A DNA stretch of 64,000 bases from Achromobacter deleyi. Lineage in GTDB: Bacteria > Pseudomonadota > Gammaproteobacteria > Burkholderiales > Burkholderiaceae_B. Both the position numbers and the translations under genes were made by a program. The notes under the pieces are model-generated. The model did no database searches. It was not told where the DNA came from and was given only the letters and a program-made list of their open reading frames with translations. Shown in pieces: positions 30,928 through 39,275 of the stretch; within the stretch, counting starts at the first letter, position 1, and every line of letters begins with the position of its first letter. Location of the stretch: positions 35,608 to 99,607 of the forward strand of contig NZ_CADIJO010000021.1 of NCBI RefSeq assembly GCF_902859705.1. The letters are read 5' to 3'.

Positions 30928-30955
30928 GAAACTTAATGAGGTGCGCACCGCCTAA
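30928..30955 (+). promoter_or_regulatory. SigmaE-type promoter for the candidate sRNA
   Basis: GAAACTT (30928–30934), 16 bp, CCTAA (30951–30955): the same -35 and spacing as the site before rpoH, with one mismatch from TCnAA. Transcription would start near 30962 and run into the hairpins at 30993–31074. A TTGATA at 30891 could alternatively be a -35 but has a poor -10. Confidence 0.5.
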
Positions 30956-30961
30956 CTTCAC

Positions 30962-31075
30962 GTAGACCGCAAACTTTGGTTGGCAGTCTTGTCATCCGTC
31001 TCGGCTTCTCCTCTTTCCCCTCCCCTATGAGACGGATGCTTGCGGGGCACCACGCATATGGTGCCCCGTTTTTTA
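30962..31075 (+). ncRNA. Candidate small RNA with CU-rich anti-Shine-Dalgarno loop
   Basis: About 113 nt between rpoH and the convergent phosphodiesterase gene. Hairpin 1 is a perfect 10-bp stem, CATCCGTCTC (30993–31002) with GAGACGGATG (31029–31038), that displays a 26-nt loop made almost only of C and T (CTTCTCC, CTTTCCCC, TCCCC), able to pair with AGGAG-type ribosome sites. Hairpin 2 (31043–31068) is a 10-bp terminator stem followed by six T. No ORF with a ribosome site fits here. The layout resembles stress-induced sRNAs that expose CCUCC loops. Start site and size are inferred. Confidence 0.65.
31043..31075 (+). terminator. Rho-independent terminator of the candidate sRNA
   Basis: CGGGGCACCA (31043–31052), loop CGCATA, TGGTGCCCCG (31059–31068), then TTTTTTA. 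rpoH already has its own terminator 218 bp earlier, so a second strong terminator implies a separate transcript. Confidence 0.9.
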
Positions 31076-31088
31076 TTGCGCGAAGCGC

Positions 31089-31883
31089 CTATGCTGCCTG
31101 CGCGCTACCCGGCTCGGCCTGCGCCGTGTGCCACAGCGCATCCTGCACGCGGCGCACGCCGGTGGCCATCGAGCCATCTTGGTAGAGCTTGATCCAGCGA
31201 TAGCCCGGCGCCAGGTTGTCCACCACGTGCTTGCCGTCGCGGATGCTGAACTGAAAGCAGGTGGATGGGGTGGCCAGCATGCGCAGGTTGTGCCGGCGGC
31301 GATCGAATTCGTGATGCACGTGGCCCCACAGCAGCACGCGCACCTGCGGCCAGCGCGTCAGCAGCTTGAACAGCGCCTGCGGGTTGTCGATCATCATCGA
31401 GTCGTGCCAGTGGCTGTCGATCTGCATCGGGTTGTGGTGCATGGCCAATAGCGTGTGCCGGCCGGGCGCCTCGGCCAGGGCGGCTTCCAGCATGTCCAGC
31501 TGGCTGTCGGGAAGGTGGCCGGCGTTCGAACCCGGCACGGTGGTGTCCAGCGAGACCACGCGCCAGGCGCCTACGTCGGTCACGGGCATCGACCACTCGG
31601 GCAGTTCCTGGCGCATCGCCGCCGGCAGGTCATGGTTGCCGGGCAGGCAGCGGATCTGCGCGCCTTCCAGCGCCGGGGCCGAGCCGAGGGTGGCCGCCAG
31701 GCGGCGGTAGGCCGCGGGTTCACCGTCCTGGGACAAGTCGCCGGTGGCCAGAAGCAGGTCGGGATGTTTGCCGTCAGCCTCGATCTGGCGCAGCACGGCG
31801 CGCAGGCTGGCATCGGTATTGACGCCCAGCATCACGGTTTCGGGCTCGCCGAACAGGTGGCAATCGGTCAATTGGACAAGCAT
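31089..31883 (-). CDS. cpdA: CpdA-like metallophosphoesterase (3',5'-cAMP phosphodiesterase family)
   Basis: A 264-residue calcineurin-like phosphoesterase. All metal-binding motifs are seen: D-x-H in QLTDCHLF, GDLSQDG, PGNHD, MHHNPM and WGHVHHEF. The extended DxH...GNHD...GHVHH pattern matches the CpdA/class III cyclic-nucleotide phosphodiesterase group, close in length to E. coli CpdA. ATG 31883 (MLVQLTDCH) puts the first strand at the N-terminus; TTG starts upstream are possible. It is divergent from the antiporter gene that carries a cyclic-nucleotide-binding-like domain, a suggestive pairing. Confidence 0.85.
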   Translation of the reverse strand: MLVQLTDCHLFGEPETVMLGVNTDASLRAVLRQIEADGKHPDLLLATGDLSQDGEPAAYRRLAATLGSAPALEGAQIRCLPGNHDLPAAMRQELPEWSMPVTDVGAWRVVSLDTTVPGSNAGHLPDSQLDMLEAALAEAPGRHTLLAMHHNPMQIDSHWHDSMMIDNPQALFKLLTRWPQVRVLLWGHVHHEFDRRRHNLRMLATPSTCFQFSIRDGKHVVDNLAPGYRWIKLYQDGSMATGVRRVQDALWHTAQAEPGSAQAA

Positions 31884-32115
31884 GGCCGGGGGATCATTGC
31901 GCCGGGCCAGGGTGTGGACGCGTGCCAAGTGCGGCTCCTGCAAAGTTCTGCACGGCCACTACCTTACCGAAAAAGTCGCGGCTCGGCGCATGCGCAGCGG
32001 TCGGGATGGCGTAACGAAACGTGGTGGGTCATGCGCCCACGGCAGGACTTGCACGAAAACCCGCTATTCTTGTGGAACTTCTCACAAGCTTCATGATCGG
32101 GACGCGGCGTTTTCC

Positions 32116-34857
32116 ATGGATGTAGGTTTTCTCGTATTCGGCCTGGCCGGCCTGTTGACACTGGTGTGCTTCATGCCGCCCCTGGCCGGTCGCCTCAAGC
32201 TGCCCTACTCGGTGCTGCTGGCTATCGTCGGCTGCTTGCTGGGCATCATCGTGCACGTGCACGGCTGGGCGCCCAGCTGGATCGGTGACTTCCTGGATTC
32301 GCTGGAACGGTTCGAGATCTCGTCCGAGACCTTCCTGATGGTCTTCCTGCCGGTGCTGCTGTTCGAGACCGCGCTGTCCATGAACGTGCGCCGGCTGATG
32401 GACGACATCGGGCCCATCCTGATGATGGCCATCGTGGCCGTGGTGGTGTGTACGGTGGTGGTGGGCGTGACGCTGGACGCCATTTCGCCCTACGGCCTGG
32501 TGGTGTGCCTGCTGCTGGGCGCCATCGTGGCGACCACCGACCCGGTGGCCGTGGTGGGCATCTTCCGCGAAGTCGGGGCGCCCAAGCGCCTGACCACGCT
32601 GGTCGAAGGCGAAAGCCTGTTCAACGACGCGGCGTCCATCGCCTTGTATTCCGTGCTGCTGGCCGTTCTGGGCGGGCACGGCGAACTGACCGTCAGCGGC
32701 ATCTTCAACGACTTCATCGTGCACTTCATCGGCGGCGGCATTGCGGGTTTCGCCATGGGGCGCCTGGCCTGTTTCCTGTTTGCCTGGCTGCGCGGCTTTC
32801 CCACCGCCGAAATCACGCTGACGCTGACGCTGGCCTACCTGTCGTTCTTCATTTCCGAGCATTACCTGAACGTGTCGGGCGTGGTCGCCACCGTGATTGC
32901 GGGCCTGGTGGTCGGGTCTACCGGGCGCACCCGCATGTCGCCCACCACCTTCGAATACCTGTCCAGCGCCTGGGAACAATTCGGATTCTGGGCCAATTCC
33001 CTCATCTTCCTGTTCGCCGCCATGCTGATTCCCAAGCTGATGGCCGCGGCCGATTGGCAGGAACTGGTCCTGGTCGGGGTCGTGTTCGTGGTGACCCTGG
33101 TGGCGCGTGCGATCGTGGTGTTCGGCCTGTTGCCCCTGCTGGGCCTGACCAAACTGGGCACCAAGGTCAGCAATCCCTATAAGGCGGTGATGCTGTGGGG
33201 CGGCCTGCGCGGCGCCGTGTCGCTGGCGTTGGCGCTGGCCGTGACCGAGCAGACCGGCGTGCCCGAAGAGGCGCGCCAGTTCATCGCGGTGGCCACCACC
33301 GGGTTCGTGCTGCTGACCTTGTTCGTCAATGGCATCAGCCTGCGGCCGCTGATCCGCATGCTGGGGCTGAACCAGCTGTCGCCGGTCGAGCGCACCATCC
33401 GCAACCAGGCGCTGGCCGTGGCGCTGGAAGACCTGCAGGGCAAGACCGACGAGGTCGCCAAGACCGAGCACATCGGCACCGAGGTGCGCGACCGCATCCG
33501 CGCCGTGTTCGACGCCAGCCTGACCAGCGTGCACGACGGCCAGGTCAGCCAGATGAGCGACGAGCAACGCGTGTCGGTCGGCCTGGCCATCGTGGCGCAG
33601 CGCGAAGAGGAAATGTTCTTCGACATTCTCAAGGCGCAGATCGTCGACTGGCGCATGGCCGAGGCGCTATTGGCGCGGGCCGAACGGCTGGAAGACGCCA
33701 TCCGCATGGGCGGGGTGCCGGGCTTCGAGCGCGCCATCGTGGCCGACGTGCGCTATTCCACTGGGTTCCGGCTGGCCCTGCGGCTGCATTACCTGTTCGG
33801 CTTCCAGGGCTGGCTGGCGCGCGAGCTGGGCCAGCGGTTCGCCAACCTGATGAGCAAGCGGTCGGTGGCGCAGCGCCTTATCGTGTTTGCGCGCGAACAG
33901 ATCACGCCCCTGCTGGGCGAAACGGCCACGCAACGCATCGTGTCGCTGCACCAGCGGCGGCTGGACCTGATCGACAACGCCATGCAGGCATTGAACCTGC
34001 AATACCCGTCGTATGCCCAGTGGCTGCAGGAAAGCTACCTGGGGCGCGTGGCCCGCGAACTTGAACGCATCCGCTACCGCGACATGCTCGAGCAGTTCCT
34101 GATCAGCGGCGAGGTCTATGCCGACCTGATGGCGCAATTGAAGAGCCGTTGGGCGCACATCGACACGCACCCGCCGCTGGACATCGAAATGAGCGCGGCC
34201 GACCTGATCAACCGCGTACCGCTGTTCGAAGGCCTGTCGGCCGATTCGTTGCGGGCCATCAGCAAGCTGCTCAAGCCGCGCCTGGCGCTGCCCGACCAGC
34301 GGGTGCTGACCAAGGGCCGGCATGGCGAGGAAATGTGTTTCGTGGCCTCGGGCGCCGTGGCGGTGCATCTGCCTGACAACACCATGATCGAACTGGGCAG
34401 CGGCGAATTCTTCGGCGAACTGGGCTTGTTGGGCGAGCAGCAGATCGCGCCGGAAGTGACCTCGCTGGGCTACAGCAAGCTGCTGATGCTGGCGTCTCGC
34501 GATTTCCATGCGCTGCTGGCGCGCGATGAACATCTGCGTGAGCGCATCCAGGTGGTGGCCAAGCAGCGGCTGCGCGCCATCGAGGTCTGGAAGCAGTTTT
34601 CGCAGGCGAACGCCGCGCCGGCCCCGGTGCCGGCACCGGTTTCCGCGCCTACGCCTTCGCAGGCGGCAGAGGCTGCCGAGGCCGCGGGCGCTGGCGGCGT
34701 CGATGCGCAGGCTTCGCGCGCCTTGCGTGAAGCGGGCGAGCATGAGGCGCCTTCGCACGGAGCGCCTTCGCACGAGGCCCCTTCGCATGAAGCCCCTTCG
34801 CACGAGGCCTCCCGGCGCGACGACCTCTTGGGTGAACCCGGCGTGCAGCCGCGCTAG
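32116..34857 (+). CDS. CPA1-type Na+/H+ antiporter with C-terminal cNMP-binding-like domain
   Basis: A 913-residue fusion. Residues 1–~410 are a 12-helix cation/proton antiporter: LLLGAIVATTDPVAVVGIFREVGAPKRLTTLVEGESLFNDAAS holds the TDP and ND ion-path motifs, and MLWGGLRGAVSLALAL the conserved Arg helix. A charged helical linker follows. A cyclic-nucleotide-binding-like domain spans ~700–820 (VPLFEGLSADSLRAISKLLKPR, GSGEFFGELGLLGEQQ); the usual cassette Arg-Ala reads I-A-P-E, so ligand binding is doubtful. The last ~90 residues are Ala/Pro-rich with four HEAPS-type repeats. SOS1-like plant antiporters share this order. Confidence 0.88.
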   Translation: MDVGFLVFGLAGLLTLVCFMPPLAGRLKLPYSVLLAIVGCLLGIIVHVHGWAPSWIGDFLDSLERFEISSETFLMVFLPVLLFETALSMNVRRLMDDIGPILMMAIVAVVVCTVVVGVTLDAISPYGLVVCLLLGAIVATTDPVAVVGIFREVGAPKRLTTLVEGESLFNDAASIALYSVLLAVLGGHGELTVSGIFNDFIVHFIGGGIAGFAMGRLACFLFAWLRGFPTAEITLTLTLAYLSFFISEHYLNVSGVVATVIAGLVVGSTGRTRMSPTTFEYLSSAWEQFGFWANSLIFLFAAMLIPKLMAAADWQELVLVGVVFVVTLVARAIVVFGLLPLLGLTKLGTKVSNPYKAVMLWGGLRGAVSLALALAVTEQTGVPEEARQFIAVATTGFVLLTLFVNGISLRPLIRMLGLNQLSPVERTIRNQALAVALEDLQGKTDEVAKTEHIGTEVRDRIRAVFDASLTSVHDGQVSQMSDEQRVSVGLAIVAQREEEMFFDILKAQIVDWRMAEALLARAERLEDAIRMGGVPGFERAIVADVRYSTGFRLALRLHYLFGFQGWLARELGQRFANLMSKRSVAQRLIVFAREQITPLLGETATQRIVSLHQRRLDLIDNAMQALNLQYPSYAQWLQESYLGRVARELERIRYRDMLEQFLISGEVYADLMAQLKSRWAHIDTHPPLDIEMSAADLINRVPLFEGLSADSLRAISKLLKPRLALPDQRVLTKGRHGEEMCFVASGAVAVHLPDNTMIELGSGEFFGELGLLGEQQIAPEVTSLGYSKLLMLASRDFHALLARDEHLRERIQVVAKQRLRAIEVWKQFSQANAAPAPVPAPVSAPTPSQAAEAAEAAGAGGVDAQASRALREAGEHEAPSHGAPSHEAPSHEAPSHEASRRDDLLGEPGVQPR
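34747..34806 (+). repeat. Four 15-bp tandem repeats in the antiporter C-terminus
   Basis: Four in-frame copies of a 15-bp unit (GCSCCTTCGCAYGRR) encode repeated A-P-S-H-E/G. They differ by one to four bases. In-frame units keep the reading frame when copies are gained or lost, so the tail length may vary between strains. Confidence 0.88.
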
Positions 34858-34881
34858 CGCGGCCGCGAGCCGGCCGGTGCG

Positions 34882-35688
34882 TCAGATCTCGCCGGCCGCC
34901 TGGCGCTGCATGATGTCTTCAAGAATCACCAGCGCCGCTTCCAGCGTGAATTCACCGTCGGCCACGCGGCGTACCGCCGTGGCCACGTCGACGGCGGCGA
35001 TTTCCATGACTTCGCCGTCCCGGTTGGCCGGCCGGGCATCGGCCGCCAGCACGCAGGTGCTGGTCAGCACGTCTTCGACCTGATAGCCCTCGGGCAGGCG
35101 GCGGTGGATGCGCAAGATGGTGCGCAGCGGCGTGCGCTGAACCAGGTCGGGTGCATCCAGGCCGGCTTCTTCGCCGCATTCGCGCACCAGCGCGGTTTCC
35201 AGGTCTTCGCCACTGCCCGCCAGTCCGCCCACCAGGGTGTCCCACATGCCGGGGTCGGTGGACTTGCTGAGCGAGCGGCGCGCGATCCAGACGCGGCCAT
35301 CGGGCGTCCAGGCATTCAGGTGCACGGCCTTGGTCAACAGGCCCAGCGGGCGTACCGCCGCGCGTTCGATCGCGCCGATGGCGGTGTCGCCGTCCAGCAC
35401 GTCCAGCAATTCATCGCGCCAGCCGCGCAGGCAGTTGGCTTGGCGCAACAGTTGCGCGGCCTGTTCGAGCACGGCGTTCAGTGCCGCGCCGGGGGCGAGC
35501 GCCGCACCGATGCGCAGCGCGTCGTCATCGGCGGTGATGTGGTCGGCGCCATGCAGCGCGTCGCATGCGGCGTGGGTGGCCCAGCCGCAGCGGCGCCCCG
35601 CTATATATAGAGCATGTGCGCCCACAGGGGCGGGCTCTTGGGCGCGCGCGCTCAGGTCGGCATACAAATCGGACAACTGCTTGGGCAT
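34882..35688 (-). CDS. Nudix hydrolase with DUF4743-type N-terminal domain
   Basis: A 268-residue protein. The N-terminal ~120 residues match the DUF4743 lead found before some Nudix domains (thiamine-pyrophosphokinase-associated type in fungi and plants). The Nudix box is GLAGSGEDLETALVRECGEEAGLD, fitting GX5EX7REUXEEXGU with Cys in a hydrophobic place. Before it lies HLNAWTPDGRVWIARRSLSKSTDPGMWDTLVGG, typical of this subgroup. The substrate is not proven; relatives act on oxidised thiamine diphosphate. It is divergent from the cytochrome oxidase operon. Confidence 0.87.
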   Translation of the reverse strand: MPKQLSDLYADLSARAQEPAPVGAHALYIAGRRCGWATHAACDALHGADHITADDDALRIGAALAPGAALNAVLEQAAQLLRQANCLRGWRDELLDVLDGDTAIGAIERAAVRPLGLLTKAVHLNAWTPDGRVWIARRSLSKSTDPGMWDTLVGGLAGSGEDLETALVRECGEEAGLDAPDLVQRTPLRTILRIHRRLPEGYQVEDVLTSTCVLAADARPANRDGEVMEIAAVDVATAVRRVADGEFTLEAALVILEDIMQRQAAGEI

Positions 35689-35799
35689 CGTGGGGCCGTT
35701 GTGATGAGACTGTGCGGGATTTTATGCCACCCTGTTTGCCTGGCGCGTCAATAGGGGTCGGCCAGATGGGGGCGGGTAGCATGAATTCAAGAGCACAAA

Positions 35800-35828
35800 C
35801 TTACATCTATTTGTGCGTCCGCTATAAT
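35800..35828 (+). promoter_or_regulatory. Sigma70-type promoter of the ctaCDE operon
   Basis: CTTACA (35800–35805), 17 bp, TATAAT (35823–35828). The -10 is perfect and the -35 matches four of six. It lies 151 bp before the ctaC start in a 291-bp gap (35689–35979) that holds no gene. Confidence 0.65.
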
Positions 35829-35979
35829 CCGCCAGTTTCTTTGTGATTTCGAGTGGGAATGCGGGGGCCGCTCTATCTCCCTGCCTAGCCCTGCCATCTA
35901 ATAATTGCGCGTAGTCCTGTTGCAGTGACATCCGTGCCACTAGGCGACAAGGGCCCTCGCGCCGTGTTTCGAGGTAAGC

Positions 35980-37137
35980 ATGAAGAAGTGGAGAGGGATA
36001 CTGGGGGCTTGTGCGATGCTGATTGGCAGCGTGGCCGGCGCTCAGGTGCAAGACATGCCCGGCGGCCCGAAGGTCAATCAGCTGAACCTGCACGAAGGCG
36101 TCACGCAGATCACGCGTGATGTCATGTGGCTGCACTGGATGCTGCTCACGATCTGTATCGTGATTTTCGTCGGCGTCTTCGGAGTGATGTTCTACTCCAT
36201 CTGGGCGCATCGAAAGTCCCGCGGCCACAAGCCGGCGACCTTCCACGAACATCTAGGCGTGGAAGTGGCCTGGACGGTCATCCCCTTCATCATCGTCATC
36301 GCCATGGCGCTGCCGGCCACCAAGACGGTCGTCGCCATGAAAGACACTTCCAGCGCCGATCTCACCGTCAAGGTCACCGGCTACCAATGGAAGTGGGGCT
36401 ACGAATATCTCGATGGCTCCGCCGCCGGCATCAAGTTCCTCGCTACGCTGTCGACGCCGCGCGCCCAGATCGAGAACCGCGAGCCCAAGGGCGAGTTCTA
36501 CCTCATGGAAACGGACAACCACATGGTGGTGCCCGTCGACAAGAAGGTCCGCGTCGTTCTTACCGCGGCCGACGTCATCCACTCCTGGATGATCCCCGAT
36601 TTCGGCGTCAAGCAGGATGCCATTCCCGGCTTCCTGCGCGATGCCTGGTTCCGTGCTGAAAAGCCCGGGATCTACCGTGGCCAATGCGCAGAACTCTGCG
36701 GCAAGGACCACGCCTTCATGCCCATCGTCGTGGAAGTCCTGGCGCAGGCCGACTACGATAAATGGGTCGAAGACGAAAAGAAGAAGATGGCGGCAAACGC
36801 CGACGATCCCAATAAAGAGTGGACGGAAGCCGAACTGGTTGCCCGTGGCGAGAAGGTCTTCGCCGCCAATTGCGTGGCCTGTCACCAGGCCAACGGCAAG
36901 GGCATTCCGGGCAGCTTCCCCGCGCTCGACGGAGACAAGGTTGTTCTCGGCCCGAAGGCTGGCCAGATCAACACCGTGCTGAAGGGCAAGCCCGGCACCG
37001 CCATGGCGGCGTTCGGGCCCGTGCTCAATGATGTCGAAATCGCCGCGGTCATCAGCTATACGCGCCATGCCTGGAGCAATGCCGGCAAGGGGCAGGACCC
37101 GACAGTGATGCCGAAGGATGTCGCGGCCGCGCGTTGA
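35980..37137 (+). CDS. ctaC: Cytochrome c oxidase subunit II with fused cytochrome c domain
   Basis: This 385-residue subunit accepts electrons at the inner membrane. A signal peptide (1–21), two membrane helices (about 49–70 and 87–108) and the cupredoxin domain follow, with the binuclear CuA ligands in GQCAELCGKDHAFM and the His in VIHSWMIPDFG. After residue ~280 comes a cytochrome c domain with the haem motif CVACH and a distal Met near GTAMAAFG. This caa3-like fusion can bypass soluble cytochrome c. GAGG precedes ATG 35980. Confidence 0.96.
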   Translation: MKKWRGILGACAMLIGSVAGAQVQDMPGGPKVNQLNLHEGVTQITRDVMWLHWMLLTICIVIFVGVFGVMFYSIWAHRKSRGHKPATFHEHLGVEVAWTVIPFIIVIAMALPATKTVVAMKDTSSADLTVKVTGYQWKWGYEYLDGSAAGIKFLATLSTPRAQIENREPKGEFYLMETDNHMVVPVDKKVRVVLTAADVIHSWMIPDFGVKQDAIPGFLRDAWFRAEKPGIYRGQCAELCGKDHAFMPIVVEVLAQADYDKWVEDEKKKMAANADDPNKEWTEAELVARGEKVFAANCVACHQANGKGIPGSFPALDGDKVVLGPKAGQINTVLKGKPGTAMAAFGPVLNDVEIAAVISYTRHAWSNAGKGQDPTVMPKDVAAAR

Positions 37138-37238
37138 GCGCGCCGCGTTTTCCCATCGTCAGAGCTGGTTCCGTTTAGTTAGAGATACCCTGCCGGTTCC
37201 GTGGAACGGGGCCGGCACTCAGCAGGAAGGAGTCCATC

Positions 37239-38846
37239 ATGAGCAGCGTCACTGTAGACCACGTGTCGCCGGGCCACGGCCACGGTCACGATGACCACCA
37301 CCACGCCATGCCGACCGGCTGGCGCCGCTGGCTTTTCGCCACCAACCACAAAGACATCGGGACGATGTATCTCATCTTCTCGTTCGTCATGCTGCTCGAG
37401 GGCGGGACGCTGGCTTTGCTGCTGCGCACCGAACTCTTCGAGCCGGGCCTGCAGTTCTTCCGCCCCGAATTGTTCAACCAGTTCACCACGATGCACGGCC
37501 TGATCATGGTGTTCGGCGCCATCATGCCGGCCTTCGTGGGCTTTGCGAACTGGATGATCCCGATGCAGATCGGCGCATCCGACATGGCGTTCGCGCGCAT
37601 GAACAACTTCAGCTTCTGGCTGCTGCCGGTGGCTGCGATCATGCTGACCGCCTCGTTCTTCGTGCCGGGCGGCGCCACCGCCGCCGGCTGGACGCTGTAT
37701 GCGCCGCTGTCGCTGCAGATGGGCCCGGGCATGGACCTGGCCATCTTCGCCATGCACATCATGGGCGCCTCGTCCATCATGGGCGCCATCAATATCATCG
37801 TGACCGTGCTGAACATGCGCGCGCCCGGCCTGACGCTGATGAAGATGCCGCTGTTCTGCTGGACCTGGCTGATCACCGCGTTCCTGCTGCTGGCCGTGAT
37901 GCCGGTGCTGGCCGCGGCCATCACCATGGTGCTGACCGACCGCCACTTCGGCACGGGCTTCTTCAACGCCGCGGCCGGCGGCGACCCGGTGCTGTACCAG
38001 CACGTGTTCTGGTTCTTCGGGCACCCCGAGGTCTACATCATGATCTTGCCGGCGTTTGGCATCGTGTCGGCCATCGTGCCCGCCTTCGCCCGCAAGAAGC
38101 TGTTCGGCTACGCTTCGATGGTGTACGCCACCGCGTCGATCGCCGTGCTGTCGTTCATCGTGTGGGCGCACCACATGTTCACGACGGGCATGCCGGTGAC
38201 CGGGCAGCTGTACTTCATGTACGCCACCATGCTCATCTCCATCCCGACCGGGGTGAAGGTGTTCAACTGGGTCGCCACCATGTGGCGCGGGTCCATGACG
38301 TTCGAGACGCCGATGCTGTTCTCGATCGGCTTCATCTTCGTGTTCACCATGGGCGGCTTTACCGGCCTGATCCTGTCGGTGGCCCCCATCGACATCCAGG
38401 TGCACGACACCTACTACGTGGTGGCGCACTTCCACTACGTGCTGGTGGCCGGTTCGCTGTTCGCGCTGTTTGCCGGCACCTATTACTGGCTGCCCAAGTG
38501 GACCGGCCGCATGTACAGCGAAAAGCTGGGCAAGCTGCACTTCTGGTCGACGCTGATCTCGTTCAACGTCACCTTCTTCCCGATGCACTTCCTGGGCCTG
38601 GCGGGCATGCCGCGCCGCTATGCCGACTACGCCGCGCAGTTCACGACGTTCCACCAGATCGCCACCATCGGCGCCTTCTGGTTCGGCCTGTCGCAGCTGA
38701 TTTTCCTGTGGGCGGTGCTGCGCTGCTACATGGGCAAGGGCGAAGTCGCCTCGGCCAAGCCGTGGGAAGGCGCCGAAGGGCTGGAATGGACCGTGCCGTC
38801 GCCGGCCCCGTTCCATACCTTCGAGACGCCGCCCGAAGTCAAGTAA
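37239..38846 (+). CDS. ctaD: Cytochrome c oxidase subunit I
   Basis: Subunit I (535 residues) holds haem a, haem a3 and CuB and pumps protons. Landmarks: [26 protein letters not shown] (D-channel Glu and Tyr-linked CuB His), [23 protein letters not shown] (K-channel Lys) and [14 protein letters not shown] (haem ligands). These make it an A1-type oxidase. The N-terminus carries a His-rich stretch, [13 protein letters not shown], not needed for the core. AGGAAGGA precedes ATG 37239. Confidence 0.97.
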   Translation: MSSVTVDHVSPGHGHGHDDHHHAMPTGWRRWLFATNHKDIGTMYLIFSFVMLLEGGTLALLLRTELFEPGLQFFRPELFNQFTTMHGLIMVFGAIMPAFVGFANWMIPMQIGASDMAFARMNNFSFWLLPVAAIMLTASFFVPGGATAAGWTLYAPLSLQMGPGMDLAIFAMHIMGASSIMGAINIIVTVLNMRAPGLTLMKMPLFCWTWLITAFLLLAVMPVLAAAITMVLTDRHFGTGFFNAAAGGDPVLYQHVFWFFGHPEVYIMILPAFGIVSAIVPAFARKKLFGYASMVYATASIAVLSFIVWAHHMFTTGMPVTGQLYFMYATMLISIPTGVKVFNWVATMWRGSMTFETPMLFSIGFIFVFTMGGFTGLILSVAPIDIQVHDTYYVVAHFHYVLVAGSLFALFAGTYYWLPKWTGRMYSEKLGKLHFWSTLISFNVTFFPMHFLGLAGMPRRYADYAAQFTTFHQIATIGAFWFGLSQLIFLWAVLRCYMGKGEVASAKPWEGAEGLEWTVPSPAPFHTFETPPEVK

Positions 38847-38881
38847 GTCCGACCCCCTACAACGCAACAGGCAGCATAGCA

Positions 38882-39010
38882 ATGACACCCGAGCAGCGCC
38901 GTCGCAACAAGATCGCAGGACTGATTCTGCTGGTATTCGTCATTGCCGTGTTTGCCTGGACCGTATTTCGCGGGTCGGCGCTGTTGACGGGCAAGGCCGT
39001 CGGCGGCTAG
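38882..39010 (+). CDS. Small oxidase-assembly membrane protein, 42 residues
   Basis: A 42-residue protein, MTPEQRRRNKIAGLILL..., with a basic cytoplasmic lead and a single helix at about residues 12–31. It starts 35 bp after ctaD and ends 2 bp before the DUF2970 gene. Betaproteobacterial cta operons commonly hold a tiny one-helix protein here, annotated as a cytochrome oxidase small assembly protein. In many relatives a Cox11 (CtaG) gene follows it; here it does not. Confidence 0.8.
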   Translation: MTPEQRRRNKIAGLILLVFVIAVFAWTVFRGSALLTGKAVGG

Positions 39011-39012
39011 CC

Positions 39013-39237
39013 ATGAGCGACGACCTGCGCGAATCCGCCCAGCGCAAGCTGAGCTTTCTTCAGACGATGAAGGCGGTGGCGTGGGGGTTTTTCGGTGTCC
39101 GCAAGGGCGCAGGCTACCGCGAGGACAGCGCCCGGCTCAATCCGGTCCATGTGATCGTGGCGGGGTTGTTGGCGGCGGCCATCTTCGTGACCGTGCTGGT
39201 GTTAATTGTGCGTTGGGCCGTATCCAGCCTGACTTGA
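39013..39237 (+). CDS. DUF2970 membrane protein
   Basis: A 74-residue protein of the DUF2970 family: FLQTMKAVAWGFFGVRKGAGYREDSARLNPVHVIVAGLLAAAIFVTVLV, with one clear membrane helix near the C-terminus and a conserved W-G-F-F-G-V-R-K segment. The function is unknown; its place inside cta operons suggests an oxidase role. ATG 39013 is 2 bp after the previous stop. Confidence 0.88.
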   Translation: MSDDLRESAQRKLSFLQTMKAVAWGFFGVRKGAGYREDSARLNPVHVIVAGLLAAAIFVTVLVLIVRWAVSSLT

Positions 39238-39275
39238 ATCACTTAATTCTATAAATCAGTACCAGGGAGAAAGCC

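Noticed and set aside
34747..34806. Short CRISPR-like repeat array
   Set aside because: The 15-bp units are contiguous with no spacers, lie in frame inside a gene and there are no cas genes.
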